Source of the DNA: Lonicera japonica
Lineage: Eukaryota > Streptophyta > Magnoliopsida > Dipsacales > Caprifoliaceae
Length of the DNA stretch: 64,000 nucleotides
Assembly: GCA_021464415.1 (NCBI GenBank)
Contig: CM038469.1
Coordinates: 9,774,501-9,838,500 of the forward strand
Direction: 5' to 3'
Of this stretch, positions 23,809 through 35,385 are shown piece by piece. The notes beneath the pieces are model-generated. The model worked only from the letters and a program-made list of their open reading frames with translations. It made no database searches and was not told the origin of the DNA. Positions within the stretch are counted from its first letter, which is position 1. The number at the start of each line of letters is the position of its first letter. Made by a program: the position numbers and the translations under genes.

Positions 23809-26473
23809 TGATTAAGCCAAAATATTGCATTTTTATATGTATTTAGGTGTCTTAATATGCATGAATTTGATTTTAATTATCCTAAATTGTTAAGAATTGA
23901 GCTTTAATCATGACATAGGATAGTATGTTTGTTTCTAGTGCATTATAACCTTTTTACAGGTTAAAAGTGAACAAGAACGAATCTAGAAGCAAATTCCCTC
24001 AAAGTTAGTCATTACCAATCAAATTCGGAGCTGAATTAAGTTCAAGAAGTGAACCAAAAGAAAATTACAAGCTCAAGCATGAAGTAAGTTGATGGAAGAG
24101 ACTAAGAGAAGCCAATAGAGGAGTCCCAAGCAAAGAAGAGTCATTTGAATCAAACCGAGAAATTATTGAATGAAGAAGAGATTCACCGCGTGCAATGCTG
24201 ATGTTCTAGCCAATTATGGTATTTATCCATGCAGGTGAAAACTCTAGAAATAGAAGTTGTAGATATCTGAGTTATCTACGTGTAGGTGAAAACCTTGCAT
24301 TAATCGGAGTTCGGAGTACAAAGTTATGGCAGAAATACGATCAATGCACTAGTGGATTGAGTTTGAGCGCGAAAGAATACCTAAATTTATGATGCACATA
24401 TTTATCGAATGGGGTCCTTAGCCTAGATGGCAAGTGACCAGTTCTCTACTCATGCTTAGTCCAGTGTTCGAATTCCACGGCCAACAAGTTTTAATTATTA
24501 TATTTAAGCTGACCCGAGAAGTTAAGGTGGGAGACTTAATCTCTCGAGCCAACGACTTGATAGACGACAAAGTTAAAATAGCTTTTGGATTATTATTTAT
24601 TTTATTTTATTAATTGGTTTAATTTTTGAATTTTGAAAAAAAAAAAATTAATGTCGATAATATTATAGGTTTTAGGTTAATTTTGAGAAGAACAGTGGAG
24701 AGAATATTTTTCTTTGAGTAAGAGAACAGTCGCCATTCTTGTTCTTCAATAATTCAAAATTTCCTTGCGTAACTAGAGAGAGATATTTTCATTTGGTTTA
24801 TGGTTTGTATTGAAGAGGAAACAACGTATAATTCTATTTCAATTTGAGTTTGAGCGAGTCCCATTGTAGTTCTTCAATAACTGCGTAACTGTAAGTTTTT
24901 CTTTTCATTCAATTTTATTTTTAATTTATTTCAATTAATGCTCATTAATGCTTATATATTGTTAGTTAATTATGTGTTTGAATGTGATTGATGATTGAAA
25001 TCCATGCTTAATTTATAATTTTTATTAGATTTTTTTGTAGATTCCCGCGTAAAACCCTAAAAATATGTGTTTTCTTATTTTAATCATAACTTGCTCGTTT
25101 CATGGCCGATTTTGATGATCCACCTATCAAAACGACCACAATCAAATTTTTTACAAAACCTTACTATTTTGGGGATCTAAATTCTGAAATTTCCTGAGGA
25201 CAGTAGGCGATTTTCGTGACTGCCATTGTGCTATTTTTTCGAAATTTGTTTAAACCATTTTTATTTATTTATTAATCGTTCATTAGTTTTAATTGCTGTG
25301 AAATTTTGCATGTTTATTCAATTAGATTTCAGAAATATGTTTGGTCAATTTTTGATTGAATTTATCATGTTTTGCTTAATTTTTATCAATATGCTATCGT
25401 AATTTAGTAGTTAGGGGTCCGTAGCGAAAGCATGACGGACTAGTGTGAGTATATGATTTAATTGTGATTGTGACTTGAATTTCTCATTGGTTATAGGTCA
25501 ATTAATAAATCTGGAAAATATTGTAACTTTTCATGCGTTAAAAACATGAATTTTTAAGATTATTTCTTGATTATTCGACAAAAGAACCGAAAAACCTCAA
25601 ATTACGAATTTTTGTACTAAAACTCTAACGAGGCTGAATAGAGGACGGTCCTTATCCCTTATTGAGCTGAGTTAGTTATCCAAATAATTTGGGAGCTTTG
25701 AGCGCTGTTTTGGTGTCATTCCGGAATCGATACCAAAATAGTGCCAATTTTAGCTTTTAATGACTTTTTAAGAACGGTTTTGACGTATGTCATGCATACA
25801 CATAATCAAACCTTAGGAATGAGTTAAGCTTTTGATATTTACTAAAATTGATTAAATTTAGGTTGTTTTTGTCATACACTAGCATTACTAAGTGAAAATC
25901 ATTTTTTGTAAAAAAAATAAATTATAAGTTCCCTTATTGAAAACTAAATTTACATGCAGCTTATATGAGTCTTGTCATGGACTTCTCATGATATGCTCGT
26001 GAACTTTAGTATTTAATAATTGGTAAGTTAAGGATATTCATTGTTAATAGGAACTTAGGTCCACAGTCATTTCTTGAATCGGTTGGTCATACTATTTGTA
26101 ATGTCGTAGCTATGGATACCCCTAACGCTCTTTTCCCATTTTATTAGACACTTGTTTTAGTTCTGATTATTTTATCCTTGCTTTATTTATTTATTTTATT
26201 TTTATTTTTATTTATTTATTTAATTATTTATTTATTTTCTTTTAAGTTTTAAATTTAATTTCTTATTCTATTATTTCCTATTCTAAAAATTTTTATTATC
26301 TTTTCTTTATTTTATTTTTCTTTTCTTCTTTTCCCCTTTGAAAGTTTAGCTAGAATAATAAAATTACCATCCTTCCCTGTGATTCAACCTTAGACTTCCA
26401 AGTAAATATATTATAACTTGATCACTTGCACTTAGGTGTATTAATTACGCGTTTCTGAGCGTAGTCAAGCACA
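23809..26473 (+). repeat. Athila-type 5' LTR
   Basis: TG at 23809 to CA at 26473. The final part has the phrase CCCTGTGATTCAACCTTAGAC near 26378, as in other gypsy LTRs of this group. At 2665 bp it is long for this group and seems to contain an older insertion (see the tRNA-like unit). Confidence 0.75.
24412..24610 (+). repeat. Possible tRNA-derived SINE inside the LTR
   Basis: A box A-like TAGCCTAGATGGCAAG (24419) and a box B-like GTTCGAATTCC (24466-24476) lie at the spacing of an RNA polymerase III internal promoter. The downstream ~130 bp has no tRNA structure and ends in a T/A-rich tail. It could be a SINE or a chance resemblance. Confidence 0.35.
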
Positions 26474-26478
26474 GATTT

Positions 26479-26496
26479 TGGCACCGTTGTCGGGGA
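26479..26496 (+). other. Primer-binding site, tRNA-Asp type
   Basis: TGGCACCGTTGTCGGGGA differs at two positions from the complement of the plant tRNA-Asp 3' end used by Athila elements. It starts five bases after the LTR end. Confidence 0.85.
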
Positions 26497-26576
26497 AGGT
26501 TGTCAGTATCTTATTCTACATATCTTTCTTTCTTCTTTTTCTTCTTAGGATTATATATTAGGTCTCAGCCTAGTAT

Positions 26577-27386
26577 ATGAAACCTTGGCTTCGTGATCCA
26601 AATAACCGTATCTCAAGTAATCCTCTGTACGAGTACCGTGTCATACCTGACAAGTACAAGGCAGACGACGAATTTTCTGAAGCATCCGAGTCTTCCAGTT
26701 CCACCAATTCACTTCCACTTTCTTTTTCTTCTAATTCTTCGAACGGTACTATCCCGTGGGCAGCTGAACACCCGATGGCCGATCAGGACGCAGCAGCACA
26801 AGCAGCTAATAATGGAGTCAACCAAGCAGTTCAAAATCCTAATCTTACTTTGCGTGAACTCCTACTTCTTGGCAGAAATGCTACTCCTTCTTGCATTAAT
26901 TTTCCAAATGATGCAAATAATTTCCATTTCCGTAATGGCATGATTGAACTTCTACCTACTTATCATGGGTTTGAAAGTGAACAAGCCTACCTTGGTATTC
27001 GAGAATTTGAGGATGTCTGTGCCACTTTTAGTGACCAGAACTGTTCTAAAGATACAATTAAGTTGAAGCTATTTCCTTTCTCCCTGAAGGATAAAGCTAA
27101 AACTTGGTTTATCTCTATACGCCCGAGATCCATTAACTCGTGGCAAGAACTCCAAGAACAATTTCTCAAGAAATTCTTTCCTTTACATCTTACTTCCAAC
27201 TCGAAGAAAGCGATTCAAAACTTCTCCCAGAAGGATGATGAAACCTACTTCCAGTGTTGGGAGCACTTCAAAGAACTTCTTAATTCTTGTCCTCATCATG
27301 GTTATGAAAAGTGGAGAATCATCAGTTTCTTTTATGATGGTCTAGTTCCCTCCACTCGTCAGTTTGTTGAATCAATGTGCAATGGG
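26577..27386 (+). CDS. Athila gag, N-terminal part (truncated by gap)
   Basis: An open frame of 270 codons from ATG 26577 until the N-run. The retrotransposon gag domain is recognisable: PTYHGFESEQAYLGIREFED near 26957, then LKLFPFSLKDKAKTWF near 27062, WQELQEQFLKKFFP near 27142 and the KWRIISFFYDGL block near 27309. A Ser-rich and then Asn/Gln/Ala-rich N-terminal region precedes it. Gag builds the particle that packages the element RNA. No internal stop before the gap, so this may be a young copy. Confidence 0.85.
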
Positions 27387-27486
27387 NNNNNNNNNNNNNN
27401 NNNNNNNNNNNNNNNNNNNNNNNNNNNNNNNNNNNNNNNNNNNNNNNNNNNNNNNNNNNNNNNNNNNNNNNNNNNNNNNNNNNNNN
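27387..27486. other. Assembly gap (100 N)
   Basis: Exactly 100 N, the usual placeholder for a gap of unknown size. The sequence on the right does not continue the Athila gag, so the missing length is probably many kilobases: the rest of Athila, plus the rest of the copia element. Confidence 0.95.
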
Positions 27487-27975
27487 TTAAAATTTCACAA
27501 ATTAATAAAGTACATAATAGATTAAGATATTAAGATTATAATATTAATAACAATGGGTAAATCCTCTAAATTAACAGTAAACTAAAATATACAAAACAAA
27601 AATTAACCCCTAACTACTTTCCGCGGTTCCAATTTTAATGTTTTCTTCCATCATTCTCAACATAATACCCACGTCCCCCCACCCCCTCTTTCCATCTTTT
27701 CCATATGCACCATATGTAAAATAGTTAAATTAATAAATAGTTATATATATAATTATTTGTTAACTAACAATAGGTATGAGAGTCACTTATTTTTTAAAAA
27801 TGTTAAAATAAATGATCATATCTGACCTCTAAAGCCATCCAAGTATTAAACATCTAACGTCTAAATAAACCACCCATTCAAACATAAAAGGTGCAAACAA
27901 ACGGTACCTAAATCTAGTAGGCGCTTTCTTCCAATTGTATTGAGAGTTGTAGTGTGAAGGCCCTCTTTCTAGACG
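27487..27975. repeat. Direct duplication, copy 1
   Basis: Matches 30509-31177 through words such as TTAGATTATAATATTAATAA, AACAATGGGTAAATCCT, CTTTAAAGCC, AAAGGTGCAAACAAAC and CTTTCTTCCAATTGTATTGA. Starts at the edge of the gap, so its true left end is unknown. No coding potential. Confidence 0.8.
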
Positions 27976-28495
27976 TCAAGAGTTGTGCTCTTATTTGCCA
28001 GAGATAGCTGAAAAGTACTATTAATTTTTCCCTACTTACTTAATGCTTCATAAATATTGTGCATATTATTTTCCTTGTGTACAATGATTGGTATATAATA
28101 TTGTGTGAATAAAACCCTAGCTTAAAATATATATGTAAAGAAGAGCAAGTCTAGCTGATTACCTTGATGAGAAGCAGGTCAAAAAAAGTTGTTGCTTAGT
28201 TATACAATTTATTTTGTTAAGAAATATATGATGATTAAAGTGTATCTGTGTATGTGTATTTAAACAGGGCTGATCTAAAAAAACAAAAATTTGGGACACT
28301 ATTTAACTATTTTTTTAATGTAAATGTCGGCAGCAATATTAATGTAACCATAAATTGGAAAGAAAGGAAGTGGGCTGTGGGCTCACATATATGATAAGCA
28401 ATGAATTATAAAAATATCTCACTTGACACGTACAATCTTTCATTTTCTCATATGCAGAATCTATCCTCTTGCTTTGGCTTTCTATGCAATGCAAG

Positions 28496-30255
28496 GGGCT
28501 GTTTGTTTTTAGCCTAAAGAATTTCAATTGTTTTGTATTTAGCCTAACACGTTCTTGAAATTAGATTTTGGCCCAAAGTTATGGATAATTGTTTTTTAAA
28601 GGGGCATTTTGTTTTTAATCCAGGGAATTCAAATTGTTTTGCTTTTAACCCAATACATTTGAGAAATTAGTAATTGATCCAAATGAGTGGATAATTACCA
28701 AATATACATTTTATAAATTATTTTATTAGGTTTTTTTTTCTTTTATAATTTTCCCATCTTATCCTTTTTTTTAACTTGTCAAATTTAAATTTATTATTCA
28801 TTTATATCTAAAATTATATTTAGTTGTTACTAGAATATATATCTTATAGAGATTTATATGCTTTTAAATTCAAATTTTTAATTTTTTAATCTAAAATTCG
28901 CAAATATAACTACAAGTGATAACTTTGACATAGGATAAATATATAATAGAAAAATTAATAAGTTGACTTGCAATAAATAAAAATATCAAAAATTAAACTT
29001 GAGTATCTACAAGACATATTAAACGTAAATATTATACACAATGTACTAAAAAAATACGGTCATATTAACAAAGAGATCACACAAGCAAAACTAAAAATAT
29101 AGCCATATTAAAAATATCATATATTAAAACTTGGGGTATCTAGAAGACATCTTGATATATAGTAAATATTACATATAGATAAAACTAAAAACGCATAAAT
29201 ATTAAATACAAATAAAACTAATAACGTGGACATATTAAAAGACATTACACAAATAAAACTGAAAACACAATCATATTAAAAAAATTACACAATTAAAAAT
29301 AAAAATGCAGTCATGTTAAAAAAGACATTACACAAGTTAAACTTAAAACATAATCATATTAAAAAAATTACACAAGTAAAAATAAAAAAGCAGTCATATT
29401 AAAAAAGACCTTTTACAATTCAAACTAAAAGCACAGTTATATTTAAAAACATTACACAAGTAAAATTAAACAAAGTCATATTAAATATGTCAAGATCAAG
29501 AATATTAAATATGAAGAAATGTAAAGAGATAGAGAGGTTCAAAAGAGTAGGAAGAAATAATTTACTAACCATATAATGAATGTTATAATAATTATTATTC
29601 GTCGTCAAATAGAACATTACTGATGGTCATTGGATCATATATGGCATGATCGCAACAACACATAAATCCACAATGGAATTTTTGTATATCTCATATTTTG
29701 CCACGAACACTAGATTTTGACGTTTCTGATTGATATCGTAATGATATATTTTCTTAATGCTATGTTTCTCTTCGTAATAGAGGGTATGCACCACCAAAAT
29801 TAGGAGGTCAATCTTCAAATCCTCCATAAATAAATAAATAACAGTCTGTAGAGAGAAATGCAGCCTTTAATTCATCTGCATTGTGTATTATTTAATTAAT
29901 TTTAAAAAAATCTTGGTAGAGATATAAATGCATTTGTTATAAATATCTATTATATATATATTATTAATTGTATTAGAGGTAATGATAAATACTATAAAAG
30001 TGATAAGTATCAATTATTAATTGTATTATATATTGTCTGGTAATAAAGGAGATAACAACCTTATCATTTAATAAGGATAATTTAGTCAGATTAATCTTAA
30101 AAAAAGCAAGAATATTGGGAAAAAAATCTGAATTTTGGCTAAATAAATTCAAATGGGTTAAATCCTAAATATTGGGCCATTCACTAATTTATTAAATGTA
30201 ATGGGTTTGAGTAAATAAACCCTTAAAATCTTTGGGAAAATCCTAATTTGCTATT
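28496..30255. mobile_element. Possible inverted-repeat DNA element (~1.75 kb)
   Basis: Sequence near 28500-28700 (itself a ~115 bp tandem pair with TTTGTTTTTA(G/A)(C/T)CC and GAAATTAG words) resembles the reverse complement of 30125-30250 (CCCATTACATTTAATAAATTAG). The interior carries degenerate ~55 bp repeats, CA(T/C)ATTAAAAA(A)GACATTACACAAG, at 29050-29480. No transposase. A related end occurs at 59575-59700. Borders are approximate. Confidence 0.4.
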
Positions 30256-30508
30256 ATTTAAATTCTAAAAAATTATTCATATTTTTTTAAAATTTTTTTA
30301 ATTTTTTTTTCCAAAGTTGCCTTGTGACTTTTATTAATTAAAACTAATTTTTCCTACAATTTAGGAATTCTATGAGTTGGGAAAGGATGATTTTATTTAA
30401 ATCCGCCATATCTTACAGTTAATCTATACTATTAAGTTAATCTACAAGCGTAGATAGATTAGCAAAAAATATTAATAATTTAATTTTATAAATATTATTT
30501 TGAATAAT

Positions 30509-31177
30509 AATTTAATATTAAAATATCTACTAAATTAATAAGTACGACCACTTAAAAAATTTAGATTATAATATTAATAAACAATGGGTAAATCCTAATT
30601 AATGTTAAAGTAAAATAACAAAAACAAAAATTAGCCCCTTACTACTTCCGATTCAAAATTTAACGGTGTTCTTCCATCTTTTTCACATAATACCCACTAT
30701 CCCTCTTTCCATTCCATATACACCATGTATAAAATTAGTTATATATAAATATAGTTATAGATATAATTAGTTGTTAACTAAGAAGAGGTATGAGAGCCAC
30801 TTATTCTTAAAAATGTAAAATAAATTATCATATCTTACCTTTAAAGCCACCAATTTGACGCGCCATATTAGAGAGTCGGATAAGATTATTTAATCCCATC
30901 CTCGACATGATAAAACAATCCCACTTCTTTCGGTGGGATAAGAAACTTTAGTGGGATAAATAATCCGCCTAGATATCCAATTCTAAAGAACACCAAACAT
31001 GGGATAAGACAAATTTATCCTATCCCATTCGCTTATCCTGCACGTGAAACGCAGTTAAAGTTTGAATAAACCACCCATTCAAACTTAAAAGGTGCAAACA
31101 AACAATACCTAAATCTAGTAGGCACTTTCTTCCAATTGTATTGACAGTTGCAGTGTGAAAGCCTCTTTCTAGTTTTC
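30509..31177. repeat. Direct duplication, copy 2, with a ~190 bp insertion
   Basis: Partner of 27487-27975. Between about 30857 and 31050 it has extra sequence beginning near GTCGGATAAGATTATTTAATCCC and ending near GGGATAAG...CTTATCCTGC, with GGATAAG at both ends in inverted orientation, so probably a small MITE that entered copy 2 only. Confidence 0.75.
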
Positions 31178-31808
31178 TTGCTTATGAATCATATGAACAT
31201 TTTGATATCTTCTCATTTGTGCCTATATTGGAAATGCTATAAATTTCTTCAAATTCTGGTTAAGAAGCTTCGAGCCATGCTATGTCCTTTCTCTTGTATA
31301 TATATATATATAAAATGATAAGAGTTCTGATAGTTGTAAATTAACTCACATCTGCCCAAATCTTCAAAAAAATGTAAACCCCAATAACTCTCTAATATGA
31401 CCTTGAAAATTTAGTTACATAGAAGAATATTCCCATTTAACTTCATTCCTAGTAAAAATGACATGAATGATACAGGATTGGAACTAACTTCTAGCCATTG
31501 GATTTTTAAATATGCAATTTCTCAATTTTGTTTGGAAAATACAAAACTATTTTAATCAAGTGGTCAAATTAAAAAACAATATGAATGTATGTACTAATAA
31601 TTTCACTTAGTTACCTACAGAAAGAAAGTAGAAAACAATAAAAAATGGTAAACAGAAATTGAAAAGCTAATGAAGAACATCTGAAATTGAAAAGCTAATG
31701 AAGAATATACCTTGGGGGAATATCTTTACAAGCTTACTCTCCTCACACAAGCTATAAATTATCATGATCCACAGATATCAAAAATATTGTATCTACACAA
31801 GCTATAAA
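31178..31808. other. AT-rich spacer, no gene seen
   Basis: A 24 bp tandem pair (GAAATTGAAAAGCTAATGAA, 31659-31705) and a (TA)n tract near 31299. It was contiguous with 50077 before the large gypsy element inserted. Confidence 0.6.
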
Positions 31809-32613
31809 GTATGTGTGAGAATCCGGACCCGCGACCCGAGTTAGGAGAAAAGAGAGTCCTCGTTCTCGGTTTTATTTTGAAAAAAACGTGTTTTGTAGAG
31901 TCGCCAGTTTGTTTTACGAGAAAACAAACAAAAGATCGTACGAAGGATAATTCGAAAACGAACTATCTCTCATACGTTTGAAACCAGAGATTCATTTTGA
32001 AAATTGACTTTGCTAGGGTTCGGGAACTACGTTACGAATTGGGAAGGTGTTAGGCACCCAATTCGCCCTTTCGGTCTCTTAATGGATCATGTATTTAATT
32101 TCTATTTTAGATATCTTGAAAGTAGTTTGAATAGTTTTCAGAATAGTCCTTTCCGGATAAATTTAGTTTTAAAACAATATTTTTGAAATCAGACTCGAGC
32201 TTTGCGAGCGCCTACGTATTCATTCGTAGAATAAAATCAGAGTCTCGTAGTTCCTTTCTTTTGGAAACTGTTCTTGTATTTTATTTGTTTTGAAAACGTG
32301 TCAAAACAGGTTTTAGATTTCTTGTAAAACTTAGAAAGGATTTGTTTTGAAAGAAATGAACTTCTTTGCAAGTTATCTAATTTCTGTATTGAAATTGAAA
32401 TTAAATGCAGTACTGAAATTAAGGATTTGGTAGAAAGTTATACCTGCTGCGCTTGAAGAAGATAGGAGGACTTTGCCTTGACTTTCTTCTCTCTCTAGAG
32501 CTTTCTCTCACAGAATTTCTCTAAAAATGATTTTCTAGAGACTTTGACAAAGCTCCTACTACCCAAAAATACTATTCAATGTTGATGATCCCAAAATGGG
32601 ATCCCAAGGGTCC

Positions 32614-32621
32614 TATTTATA
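32614..32621 (-). promoter_or_regulatory. TATA box of the 3' LTR
   Basis: Minus-strand CTATAAATAG, same ten bases as at 35280, 39199 and in the other LTR. Confidence 0.75.
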
Positions 32622-32656
32622 GCAACATTTGCGCCAAAAACGCTCCAAAAGAGGCC

Positions 32657-32902
32657 AACCGCAGGGGTAGCCGCATGGGGTGCGGCTGGTGCGTGCGACA
32701 GGGTGTGCCAGCCGTACGGCTGGCAGGTAGCCGTACGGTTGGGCGTGCGGCTAGGGGGTGCGGTTAGGAGGTGCCAACCGTACGGTTGGCAGGTAGCCGT
32801 ACGGTGGGGCGTGCGGCTAGGGGGTGCGGCTAGGAGGTACCAACCGTACGGTTGGCAGGTAGCCGTACGGTTGGGCGTGCGACAGGGGGGTGCGGCTGGC
32901 TC
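32657..32902. repeat. CCGTACGG palindrome array in the 3' LTR
   Basis: Six CCGTACGG cores, embedded in CCAACCGTACGGTTGG- or CCAGCCGTACGGCTGG-like palindromes, separated by GTGCGGCTAGG-type spacers. Proximal edge about 35 bp upstream (minus-strand sense) of the TATA box. Confidence 0.93.
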
Positions 32903-33082
32903 ATAAAAAAATCCCCGTCCTAGTAAGCGAAGAGGCAACAAGGGTTATCTTAGACTCCCAACGCGTCCAAAATTGGAGTCTTTCCTATCAGTCTTTCTAC
33001 ATGTATGATGATTCATGATTAAATGCAAGATGCTTAAAGAAATTCAGTATTCGCACGAGAGTCGTGGATTGGGGTGTTCACA

Positions 33083-33100
33083 GACCCTCTCGTCCCGGGA
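33083..33100 (-). other. Polypurine tract
   Basis: On the minus strand GGGACGAGAGGGTC directly precedes the 3' LTR start TGTGAACACC. Confidence 0.7.
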
Positions 33101-33559
33101 TTCTTGTCCGCAAGAATACTGGGACGATAAGAAGACAGCAATTCACGACTCTCGGGTGAATCACAAGATACTTAAATTATAGTATACCCTTTCTGGCATG
33201 CGGATTCTTTTGTGCTTCAGGTGATGCAACCCAAAAATTGCCCCTTTCCTTTTGGCCGGGCGACACGACACATCAACCTTTTCTTCCATCTACCCTCGGT
33301 GATAGATTACCCTCAGTGGCACACCACCCTCAGTGTGTAGGACTACACGAGGGGGCTTGGCATTTTACTGAATCCAAATGATCGTGGTGGAAAATGAGTG
33401 TTCTTGAAGTTTTCCCATTTCTTAGGGAGAGGTGAGAGAATATTCTTGGTCTTGTATCCTTTCGTGGGGTGTGGTACTAAGAGAAATTTCCATCTTTGGA
33501 AATGTTAATCAGATTCCCTTCGTGGGGAATGTGTGAGGAATTTTTAGAAAAAAGATTCC

Positions 33560-34275
33560 CATCGTGGGGGATGTGAAGACAAAGTTATTCCCTTCGTGGG
33601 GAATGCGCGGTAAAAGTTATTTCCCTTCATGGGGAAAGGGGATCGGAGAAAATTCCCATCGTGGGGAATGCGAAGAATTCCTATCTTTTCAGGAATTCGA
33701 AAAATTCCCTTCTTGGGGAACAGGCGGAGTCGTTATTTCCCTTCGTGGGGAAAGGGGTTTCGGAAAAATTCCCATCGTGGGGAACGCGAAGAATTCCTAT
33801 CTTTTCAGGAATTCGAAAAAATTCCCTTCGTGGGGAACACGTGGAGTCGTTATTTCCCTTCTTGGGGAAAGGGGGTTGGAAAAATTCCCATCGTGGGGAA
33901 TGCGAAGAATTCCTATCTTTTCAGGAATTCGAAAAATTCCCTTCGTGGGGAACACGTGGAGTCGTTATTTCCCTTCTTGGGGAAAGGGGTTTCGGAAAAA
34001 TTCCCATCGTGGGGAACGCGAAGAATTCCTATCTTTTCAGGAATTCGAAAAATTCCTTCTTGGGGAACACGTGGAGTCGTTATTTCCCTTCTTGGGGAAA
34101 GGGGTTTCGGAAAAATTCCCATCGTGGGGAATGCGAAGAATTCCTATCTTTTCAGGAATTCGAAAAATTCCTTCTTGGGGAACACGTGGAGTCGTTATTT
34201 CCCTTTATGGGGAAAGGGGTTTCGGAAAAATTCCCATCGTGGGGAATGCGAAGAATTCCTATCTTTTTGCCATGA
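33560..34275. repeat. 116 bp tandem repeat in the 3' UTR, ~5.5 units
   Basis: The marker AGGAATTCGA recurs at 33691, 33807, 33923, 34039 and 34154, a period of 115-116 bp. Units contain TTCCC(T/A)TC(G/T)TGGGGAA motifs in direct copies. 116 is not a multiple of three, so the ~200-codon frames open in all three plus frames are a by-product of a stop-free unit rather than genes. Hypervariable 3' UTR minisatellites are a known Tat/Ogre trait. Confidence 0.93.
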
Positions 34276-35061
34276 TTCTATTACTCAGACACTGCCTTGT
34301 TTGATTTTCCGAAAAAAGATATGTTAGAGAGAATTGCTTGCGAGGGGAAGTGCTTTTCGTTCCTTTCCTTTCTACCCTCAGTTTTGACCTTTATTGGGAA
34401 TCGGACTTCTGAATTAATTTTTTTGTAGCAACTTTCGGACCGCTGTGCATGGATTTTTGGGATTTGGCATCTCTCTACCCTCAGTTTTCTTCTCTTTGGT
34501 CATGGGGATGGAAATTCGTCTGGAATTCTCAATAGCCTTCAAGCTACCCTCTGATTTTTTTCACAGGGAAGATGTTGGTCCTGTATCGTTTTCTGTTTTT
34601 CGATACCCTTATTGCTCCCTCTTTTGATTATTCGGCCTTATATTTTTTGGGCTTTCGGATTTTCCTTGCTTTTTCTTTCGCGGATTTTTCCAAAACAGGA
34701 GCCTTACTCACCTAAGATGTAGCCCTCCGCCTTTTGGCACAGCTGTCACTCTTAGTGTGGCTCTCCTTGTCGATTTTCGTCATTTCTGTTTATCTCACTT
34801 TTCCCTCTCTTGGACCAACGGGATTTTCCCTTTTCTACTTTTTCAATTTTTTCTGGTACCCGATTCCTCTTTTACACCTTCCCTGTTTATTAATCAGATT
34901 CGAGCCTTCCGGACAATGGATCCATCCTATTGAATTTTGGTTCCTCCACAGACTTTAGAATGTCAAACTTCGGGCATTGATTAGTCATCTCGTGCGTGTG
35001 TGTGTGTGAGTCTTGGTCCTCTTTTGTCTTGGGAAGAGTTGATTCAGAGTCTGTCCCCACC

Positions 35062-35065
<4 letters not shown>
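34276..35065. other. 3' region of the Tat element, no gene seen
   Basis: About 0.8 kb with a recurring TACCCTC(A/T)G(T/A)TTT word (34372, 34476, 34550), T-rich on this strand. No conserved domain in any frame. Confidence 0.5.

Positions 35066-35095
<30 letters not shown>
35066..35095. repeat. T30 homopolymer
   Basis: Thirty consecutive T on the plus strand just before the palindrome array of the mobile-domain gene. The length may be affected by assembly. Confidence 0.9.
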
Positions 35096-35116
35096 CAAAC
35101 TGATCAAAATTGAGGG

Positions 35117-35275
35117 TAGCCGCATGGGGTAACCGCAGGGTGTGCGGTTGGTGGTAGCCGCACGGGGTAGCCGCACGAGGTAGCCGCACGGTTTGACCCC
35201 CCAGCCGTACGGCTGGCAGCCAACCGCACGGTTGGGGGCTAGCCGTACGGTTGGCTAGCCTGCGGCTGGCCCCTA
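35117..35275. repeat. Palindrome array upstream of the mobile-domain gene
   Basis: Two CCGTACGG cores and several CCGCACGG variants in the same AGCC...GGTTGG/GGCTGG setting as the LTR array. Ends 5 bp before the TATA box. Confidence 0.9.
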
Positions 35276-35280
35276 GGATC

Positions 35281-35288
35281 TATAAATA
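35281..35288 (+). promoter_or_regulatory. TATA box of the antisense mobile-domain gene
   Basis: CTATAAATAG begins at 35280, right after the palindrome array and 105 bp before the ATG at 35386, leaving room for a ~70 bp leader. Confidence 0.75.
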
Positions 35289-35385
35289 GTGGCCCGTTCA
35301 AAGCATTTTCGTCACTTCTTCTTGCGATCTTTCTCTCTAGCATATAAATATCTGATTTTTCAAAAACATTTAGTGAGTGTGAGCG

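Larger units (their letters stand above)
23809..27386 (+). mobile_element. Athila-type gypsy retrotransposon, 5' part (runs into gap)
   Basis: Starts TGATTAAGCC immediately after the copia RT fragment and runs through a 2.67 kb LTR, a tRNA-Asp-type PBS and an Athila-type gag that is cut by the N-run. The interruption of the copia coding sequence at 23808 shows it inserted into that element. GTTAC (23804-23808) would be the target duplication, but the other end is not visible. Confidence 0.85.
31814..33082 (-). repeat. 3' LTR of the Tat element
   Basis: Plus-strand text TGTGAGAATCC...GGGGTGTTCACA, 1269 bp. Contains the CCGTACGG palindrome array (32657-32902) and the TATA box (32614-32621). 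The LTR-internal plus-strand ORF 32004-32186 is not a gene. Confidence 0.95.

Noticed and set aside
24419..24490. A functional tRNA gene
   Set aside because: A and B box-like words only. I could not fold a convincing acceptor and anticodon arm.
32576..32941. 121-codon minus-strand ORF over the LTR palindromes (also 49565-49930)
   Set aside because: The peptide is a repeat of QPYGW/CRTPNRTATC-type units produced by the CCGTACGG array; regulatory sequence, not a gene.
33564..34327. Three overlapping plus-strand ORFs of 204-246 codons
   Set aside because: They are the 116 bp tandem repeat read in each frame. The proteins are the same peptide blocks permuted, with no domain.
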